DNA from: Leptobrachium leishanense
Taxonomy: Eukaryota > Chordata > Amphibia > Anura > Megophryidae
NCBI GenBank assembly: GCA_009667805.1
Contig: CM019070.1
Coordinates: forward strand, 60,578,735-60,642,734
Direction of reading: 5' to 3'
DNA: 64,000 nt
Below the pieces are notes generated by a model. The model searched no databases. It was not told where the DNA came from and saw only the letters and a program-made list of their open reading frames with translations. Of this stretch, positions 38,501 to 46,900 are shown piece by piece. A program made the translations under genes and the position numbers. Every line of letters begins with the position of its first letter. Positions within the stretch are counted from its first letter, which is position 1.

Positions 38501-41500
38501 ATAGTGTGCTGCGGGACTTAGCTCTGTGAGCCCATGATTGGGCAAAATTTGCCCATAGTCTTGCACCTAAACTGTGGTCAGGTGCAGGCTGTAGCCAATT
38601 ACAAGCTTCAGGACAGTGGAAAAGTGCATTGTGGTCCATTGTGATGCATTGTGGGGGGAACATGCTGCGAAAACACGGAAATGTTCGAAGTTCGCGAGCA
38701 TACGAACTGGCGATGTTCAAATCGAACTCCGAACACATCGAATCAAACAGCTCGTCCCATTCACACAAAAAGCAAGGACATTTGTTGTAGCCCGCTTGTT
38801 GGCCGAGCAATATTCCAATCACCTTGAAATCCCCGCACAAAGACCAGTCATGAAACGTTTTTTTAAATTTTCACATTTGTTATTTGTGAGAAAACTTGAC
38901 GTGATATGGAATTTTGAAGGTCATTTTCGGAATCTGCGCAAGAAATCCATTCAGATACACCTATTCATTTCAAAACAACAAAACGTTGCATATTGGTGTT
39001 ATTATTACAAAAGGGTACAGCCGAATATTTCTTACTCTATGTATTTGGGCGGGGTTCAGCTCTAGGATTGCATGAGAATGACGTGACCTGTAACAGAGTG
39101 CACAATGATAATGCTCTGCCTACAGGTTTCCCAAAGATTACTCTGCTTAAATTAATTTATGGCCACTGAACAGCTGGTTTAGTAGGAATGTTTCTATTGA
39201 ATTTAAGCAAGCATGGGATAGGCATAAGGCTATTCTAAACAAAAGATAAATCCAGGTTAAGTATCCATGTAATTGGGCAGACTAGATGGGCCGAAAGGTT
39301 CTTATCTGCCGACATTTTTCTATGTTTCTAATTAGAGCTGTAAGAAGAAATGGACTGGCTACATTTGTAAGTGCACGCCGCACATATACATCCACACACA
39401 TAAACACAGAGCAATGACAACAGAAGCCAAGCTGGAGTTAAAATGGTCACGTCTATTTCTGCTGCATTGAAGACTTATTGCCTGTCCATCTCTAGATGAC
39501 AATGTGTACACTGTAAATAAATCCTCTTCTTTTTTTTTTTTATATAACACGTCTTATGAAAATCGTTTTAGGTAGCACACGAAAGAGCATATGTATGCAT
39601 GCATCTGGATTTTTATAGAGAACTATAACCTAGAGACAAGAACTACAGTATTTACGAGTCATATTTATTTTCTTACATTGGCACACCAGCTGGTACAATA
39701 AATATATGAACAAGTCATATCTTGACAAAGTTTATACGGGAGGAATAAAGAGCTCTGGTCGCATAGGACCATAGGACCCAAACTACAAGAGAAATGGGGT
39801 TATGGGGTCACCGAGATGAGAGTTCTAGAGTATTGACCGAAACTAACAAATTATAAAGCTTCTCAAAATTTTGGCCTTTATTGGTTGCTGTCGGATGCAA
39901 GTTAAGTCCATGACAGCTTGGAGTCTGAGACTTTACAGATGTGCATTTCCAACGCTTTGCAGAATTGAGGTTGATGGTCATTCTTTGACACAGATTATAG
40001 CCACAGTATACCTTTTGTTTATTGGTTGCGTGTAAAAAAAAAATAATAATTGTATTTTGGGCTGCCAATGACACTTTTTCGTAATGTTATGCTCCCCAGG
40101 TCTTTCTCAGCAGCAGGAATGGATCATGGGTAGTCAGTCGCATAGTGCCAGGTGGTTTCCCTGTAGACATGGCCCTTGGAAGACGCTGCACCATATGGAT
40201 CAAAAATATTCTTCCATTTGCTATTGCATCCAAGCTCAATGAGAAATTGTTGAGTCATTGGTTTGACCATGCAAATTATGGTTTGGAACCTACATACAGG
40301 TATATTTATATTCAAAAACTTGTATCTTGGTCCATTGCTTAGAGAAGTCAAACAAGATATGAGTCAAATTGCTAAAAATGCATTTGTGAATATTTTGGAA
40401 CACTGTTTTTAGAAAATAATGTTATTTGTCTTGGTTTATTTTGGGGCTTTGCTGCTATAACTGCTTCCACTCTTTCGGAAGGGCTTTACACAAGATTTTG
40501 GGGTTTCTGTGGAAATGTTTGCCCATTCATCCAGTAGAGCATTTGTAAGGTCAGGCACTGATGTTGCATGATACGGCCTGGCTCGCAATCTCTGTTCCAG
40601 TTCAACCCAAAGATTTTAGAAGGGGTTGAGGTCAGGGCTCTGTTTGGGCCAGTCAAGTTCTTACCCACCAAACTCCCCCAACCATGGGCCATATTACATA
40701 GTTGGTGCTAACTTAACCAGAGCTGTTGTAAACTTACCAGAGCCATTATAGCCTATGGAGGTTTTAAGTTTACAACAGCTCTGGTTAAGTTAGCACCAAC
40801 TATGTAATATGGCCCCATGTCTTTATGGACTTTTCTTTTTGCACTGGGGCACAGTTATGCTGGAATAGAAAGGGGTTCCCCACACTGTTCCTGCAACATT
40901 GGAATCCTAGCATTGTCCATAGTGTTTTAGTATGCTGAATCATTAAGATTTCCCTTCACTTGAAGTAAAGGGCTGAGCCCAACCCCTGAAAAACGGTCCC
41001 ATACCATTATATCTCCTGCAAATTTTATAGTTTGCACAATGCAGTCATGCAAGCAACATTTTCTTGTCATCCGCCAAACCCAGACTCGCCCATCAAGCTG
41101 CCAGAGAGGAGCAGAATTCATTGGAGCTGCTAAAAGTGCCCATGGGGACTGAGCCCTATTCACATTTAGCAGCCCTGCACAAGACTTAGAGCCCTGCAGA
41201 AGATTGTATGTATTTGATATCCCAGGATTGCCCAGGGCTGGCTGAAGGACACTGGGAACTATTTATTCGAAGTGTTCTGCTTGTTATAAGAAGCATTGGA
41301 TTGTGCAGTTCTCTTTACCATGGGATTAGAAGTAATTCTTGGATTCTTTAATCTCTCCTTTTTTTTTTTTTGCATTGCTATTTTTCTAAAACAAAATCAC
41401 TTACCAGGTTTAATGGGTGATCCTGGAAACACTATACAAAGTAGAGGAAGAGTTACTGTTTAAGACACAGTAGGCAGGTGTAAGGGAGGTTTCCTGCTTG

Positions 41501-43879
41501 GCTGGAATAACATGAGAGGCATTAGATTTAACATGTTGGGATCACTTTTCACATAACGGCTCAGCTGGAATAGCGCCGCAATTGTTTTCCCCACACCTCT
41601 TATGCCAAGCTCTGCTGTTTTGCAAAATTTAACTTTTGTTTTCTACTTGCAAGGTTAAAACATCCAATCGTAAATGATTACCTGCCGAGCCAAATCCTCC
41701 AAGGATCAATAAAGATCAAACCAAGAATTAAACAATTTACAGAAACATCTGCCATCTTTGAAGATGGCACTGAGATTGCAAACTTGGACCTGATCATCTT
41801 TGCAACAGGGTACAAAGCATCTTTTCCTTTTTTGGATGGATCCATCATAAAGCAGAATGATAACCATTTATCATTGTATAAACATGTATTTCCTATTCAT
41901 TTGGAGAAACAAACCTTGGCTGTGTTGGGGCTAATCCAACCACTTGGACCAATTTTTCCAACATCAGAATTACAAGCACGATGGGTGACCAGAGTATTAA
42001 AAGGTATCTGTTCACAAAAAAATTGACTATTTTTGTGTAAAAAAATAAATAAATATATAAATAAAAAATTAAAAATAAAATAAATAAATGCACGATCAAG
42101 TAGCACCACCTCTTGAAAAGCATGTCATTCTAACCAAAGTTCTAATGCTAAAACCCTCCCTTAACCACCACACTAATTTCCTTTTACTGTAACAAACAAC
42201 CCTAATAATAATACTTAAAATGACACAAACACTACCTGCTTCAAAAGTAAACCGTTAAATGTACAGCATTTTGTTATAGCATGGGTAGAGCAGTGTTTCC
42301 CAAACCTGTCCTAATCTGGTAAATCTGTCAACGCTAATAGGGCAGGTTAGCCAGATATCTGAAGCACAGAACAGGTGATATGATTTGCTGCTCAGTGATT
42401 TGGAAGGATTCAGTCTGCATTTCCCCAAGGTGATCCTTAAAATCTGGCCTGTTAGTCCTGAGGACAGGTTTGGGAATCAATGGTACAGAGATACCAAGAG
42501 ACTCATTTGGAAAGACCTACAGGGTTATTCAGAGAGAGGTGACAAGTAGGAGAATGGCTGGAGAATGGAAAATTCTAGGTCAAAATAGCCAAATTCTCCC
42601 ATTTATCTAATTTTCCAAATCAGCTATTTTGACCTAGAATTTTCCATTCTCCTACTTTTCCCTCTCTCTGAATAACCCTGTTAGTAGTTCAATCAGGACT
42701 ATTGTCTGTCGAACCAACAAAAAACATGTTCCTAAGCAGAAATAGTAACAATTTGTAAATTGTTTCATAATGTTCACCATTTTAGAGTCCTTTCTTCTCA
42801 CCGCTGCTTTAACCCCTTCACTACCAAGCGATTTTTGTAAAAAATAATTTAAAAAAATTATCACAACATTTATTTGAAACGTTGGATGTGAAGTTAACTG
42901 GTAAACATAGGGTAAAATATAAATTTTGCACCGATAGTTCTGAGATAAAATTAAAATGTTACTTCGCTCATTTTTAATTTTTCTTGCATTTGTTTTTCCA
43001 TTACAAAAACATTGTTGGAATGAAAGATTCTGTACTTTAGATGGTGTCTTTTTTATCTTACAGTGTTACACTGGGTCTAAATTATCAGCATACAGGCAGA
43101 AATGGCCTTTTTGTCAAATACCGTAACTGTGATAAAGATAAATTCTAAAAATGTTCAGATCTCCTGCTTATGGGAGATTTATAGTGATCATAATGAAGTT
43201 ATTAGCAATGCAACTTCCCAAAAATACCAATCGAATATAAAAATATCTGTGTGGTATAATACCTGTTATGTAAATTACAGTAGCACCTAGTTTCTATACT
43301 GTACAGTGATTTTCAGTCATTAAAACTCCCTAACCTTTATTCCTGTATAGCACTGAGTGACCCCAGAGCTCTCCCTGTATTCTGCTAAATCCCTAGCTAA
43401 TATGATACAACAGTAATGTGGTTGAACTTTTCGTTACAGTGAGGTTTTGGGCTGCTATATGTAGCTTCTTTTTATCTCCCTTCAGGGAGCTTGAAGATAG
43501 ATAAAACAGTGGAATTATTTTCTCCACAGGGGGCACACCAATCCTGCTTTTAAAAAGTGTGAAAATTTGGTTGTGATATGTTAATGAGTGCTTCTCGAAG
43601 TATTACAATGCAAAAATCGAGATAACTCGACTTTGGGAGTGAAGGGATTAATATCCTAATAACTTTAGGAAGGTAATTGTAAAATGGTGGATATACTGAA
43701 AACTGCAGCAGGCTAATTTCAAACTAAAAATGTCATCAATATGGTTCTTCCTACATAACCATCTCTTCAGACAATATCTTTTATAATTTGTAACTCTACG
43801 TTCCAGGAGCAGCTCAACTTCCTTCTGTGAGAAAGATGGAGGCGCACACTACAAAAATCAAGAAACAAAGGGAAAAATG

Positions 43880-43913
<34 letters not shown>

Positions 43914-46900
43914 TATAGCTTATATAAATTTGTTCCATAGCATGTAAGCCATATTGCACCTAAACTTGATGAATTTCTACCTTTTTTTTATTTATCAGCT
44001 CCCAGCTTTCCAGTTCTAATACCATGTGATTCTGTTTAAAACCTACAGGTCAGAAATGACATGCCATCTCAATTTAGGGGAAGCCCAGTGTCTTAGTTGT
44101 AAAATGGATGTGTTCTTCTCAAATCAGGTCTGTGAGAGCTGTTAATCAAAACATCCAGGGTCTTGTTGGCAATGCATGATCTCATACCAGCAGAGCTCGT
44201 TTTAGTCTCCAGTGGACTTGAAGAGTGAATGCCAGTGGAAAGACATGGCAGCTGGCATGTAACGGAGGAGCTAGGACTTTAAGGATCGTGCCAAATTTTC
44301 ATTTTAGCAGCTTCCTATTACAAGCTCGGCCAGAATAGGGGCCATATTTTTTGTTGGATGCGTCAATTCTCACAATATAGGTAAAAATGGAATGTTGAGA
44401 AAAACAGATTTACCAGAAAGGCAAAACAGGGAGCGCATATAAGCAGACACTTAAAGCACTCACCCCAAGTGACAAAAATGGAGTGCGAAGAGAATACTCC
44501 TCATCTTAGGTATATACCAAATGGAGAAGGCATGGACCTATAGAATGAGAATAGAAAAACAAATTGCGCAATACCAGCGAGTCAGATATGAACATCTGGA
44601 AAAAGCTAGCAATTGCACACTCACAAAGGTGGAGCCTGTAAGGCTCTCTGTCAGCGCCTGTAAGCCACTTTAGGGGGGCTTCACCCACAAAGCACGATAA
44701 TTCTTCTTTCTCTTTTTATCTCTTGCCCGGGAAGGTAGAATGTAACAAATAGAACCTCGGACAAATAGAGAGTGTATAGCGTAATACTGTTATGCTCACA
44801 AATGAAAGAACAGGTAACGTTTGCACACTCACATGGTGTAGAGCCTCCTAGAGGGTGGCTCAGTAGAAATAACCTCAGACCATAATGGGTAGGTCTCACC
44901 CTTCTTGAGTCTCGATAGACACGAGTCACAGGCTTCCTGGGTCCCAGAGGTGGTGATAGTGGGAAGTGATTTGATACAAAAGGTGGAATTAAATAAAATA
45001 TTTATTACAGAATAAAAACAATAAAATATCAGGGGTAAAGACCGAAACGCGTTTATCCTGCAGGCTTCCTCAGTCGGTTCTGGCCCCCTGTATGTTCATA
45101 TACAGTCTTTAAATAGTACCCCAATTTATGAGAAGGGAAGTATGGTGTTCTTACTTCCATACTTCCCTTCTCATCAATTGGGGTACTATTTAAGACTGTA
45201 TATGAACATACAGGGGGCCAGAACCGACTGAGGAAGCCTGCAGGAGAAACGTGTTTCGGTCTTTACCCCTGATATTTTATTGTTTTTATTCTGTAATAAA
45301 TCTTTTATTTAATTCCACCTTTTGTATCAAATCACTTCCCACTATCATCATCTCTGGGATCCAGGAAGCCTGTGACTCCGGCGTCTATCGAGACTCAAGA
45401 AGGGTGAGACCTACCCATTATGGTCTGAGGTTATTTCAACTGAGCCACCCTCTAGGAGGCTCTACACCATGTGAGTGTGCAAATGTTATCTGTTCTTTCA
45501 TTTGTGAGCATAACAGTATTACGCTATACAGTCTCTATTTGTCCGAGGTTCTATTTGTTACATTCTACCTTCCCGGGCAAGAGAGATAAAAAGAGAAGAA
45601 TTATCGTGCTTTGTGGCTGAAGCCCCCCAAAAGTGGCTTACAGGCGCTGACAGAGAGCCTTACAGGTGCCACCTTTGAGTGTGCAATTGCTATCTTTTTC
45701 CAGATGTTCATATCTGACTCTCTGGTATTGCGCAATTTGTTTTTCTATTCTCATTCTATAAGTCCATGCCTTCTCCATTTGGTATATACCTAAGATGAGG
45801 AGTATTATCTTCGCACTCCATTTTTGTCACTTGGTGTGAGTGCTTTAAGTGTCTGCTTATATGCGCTCCCTGTTTTGCCTTTCTGGTAAATCTGTTTTTC
45901 TCTACTGTATGTGTGGGTGAGGGATACACCCATTGGTGAGCTGCAATTATCCACCTTTATACCCAGATCTATTTTTTAGCGCCTTATAAACATCTTCAAC
46001 CCATTCATTTGGGTTACTCTGCCTAAAAATGGAATGTTGCTTGCTTCACATCGATAGTGTGAGATAGTTCTTAAGAACAATTTGTTCTCTGCATATTCCT
46101 TTTTCGGTGGCTACTAAACGTTTCATTATTTTTTTTTATTTATTTTTTATATCTCCTTACGTCCTGGTTAACACTGAGGATCCATAGGACATGCACTGCC
46201 GTTCTCAGCAGCAAGGGAAGCATAACTTTCCTCAAGGGGACAGTGAAAGTACATCTCATAGGTCCTGAAGTGATCTTTAAGGCTAGGGTCAGACGAACGC
46301 ATTCTGTGCGTCCGTGCACAACCGTATTACTTTCTGACTGATGACAAGGTAGTGGCCACACAGTCCGTTTTTGTGATTGACGTTTTTTTTGACTGATGTA
46401 GAAGGGGAAAATAAATTAATATGATAATCATTTTGTCCGTCAAAAATGCAGTCCGTCTGACTTCATTCCATCACTCACACACTAAGCTATGCGGACATGG
46501 CGCACTCCACACGTCCGTTCTAGAGGTTTTACGTTCTTGCGTCCGTTTGCCGCGTCCATTGTGTGTCCGCACTTCTGTGCGGACGTACTTCGTGTGTGGG
46601 TCTCTATTGATCATAATTGTATGTTACCACGGACGTTAAAATGTGCGGCAACACGGACATGAACACTGCGCTCGTCTGACCCGAGCCTTAACTGTTTATT
46701 CATCTACCCACCTCTCATTCAATGTGTTAAGTTAAAATTATGATTAAGCAATTAAATCTTAATAACTATTGTAGCAGCACAACATCTACTTGAAATTTTA
46801 TTCCGGCTGAATTAAACAATTCGGTCTCATTTCTGGCTTCCTTTGTTTTATGTGTTTGAGGAACAGGCCGCCGAGCTGAAGCAATTTACGTTCTTCAGCA

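Larger units (their letters stand above)
25906..38757 (-). mobile_element. hAT element copy A, host of two further elements
   Basis: Left end TAGGGATGAGCTGAACA; right end AACAGCTCGTCCCA, decayed from the family CAGCTCATCCCTA. Removing Harbinger (26991-30589) and hAT copy B (33287-38054) leaves about 4.5 kb, like copy B. Transposase pieces lie at 33276-30600 and 26990-26495 on the minus strand. It was inserted into the orphan gene: codons for CEWD stop at 38757 and SRARMEH resumes at 25905. No target duplication visible. Confidence 0.85.

Noticed and set aside
44398..45905. Long inverted repeat as a pure assembly artefact
   Set aside because: The 16-bp flanking duplication, the unpaired tail and scattered differences between arms argue for a real insertion, though raw reads would settle it.
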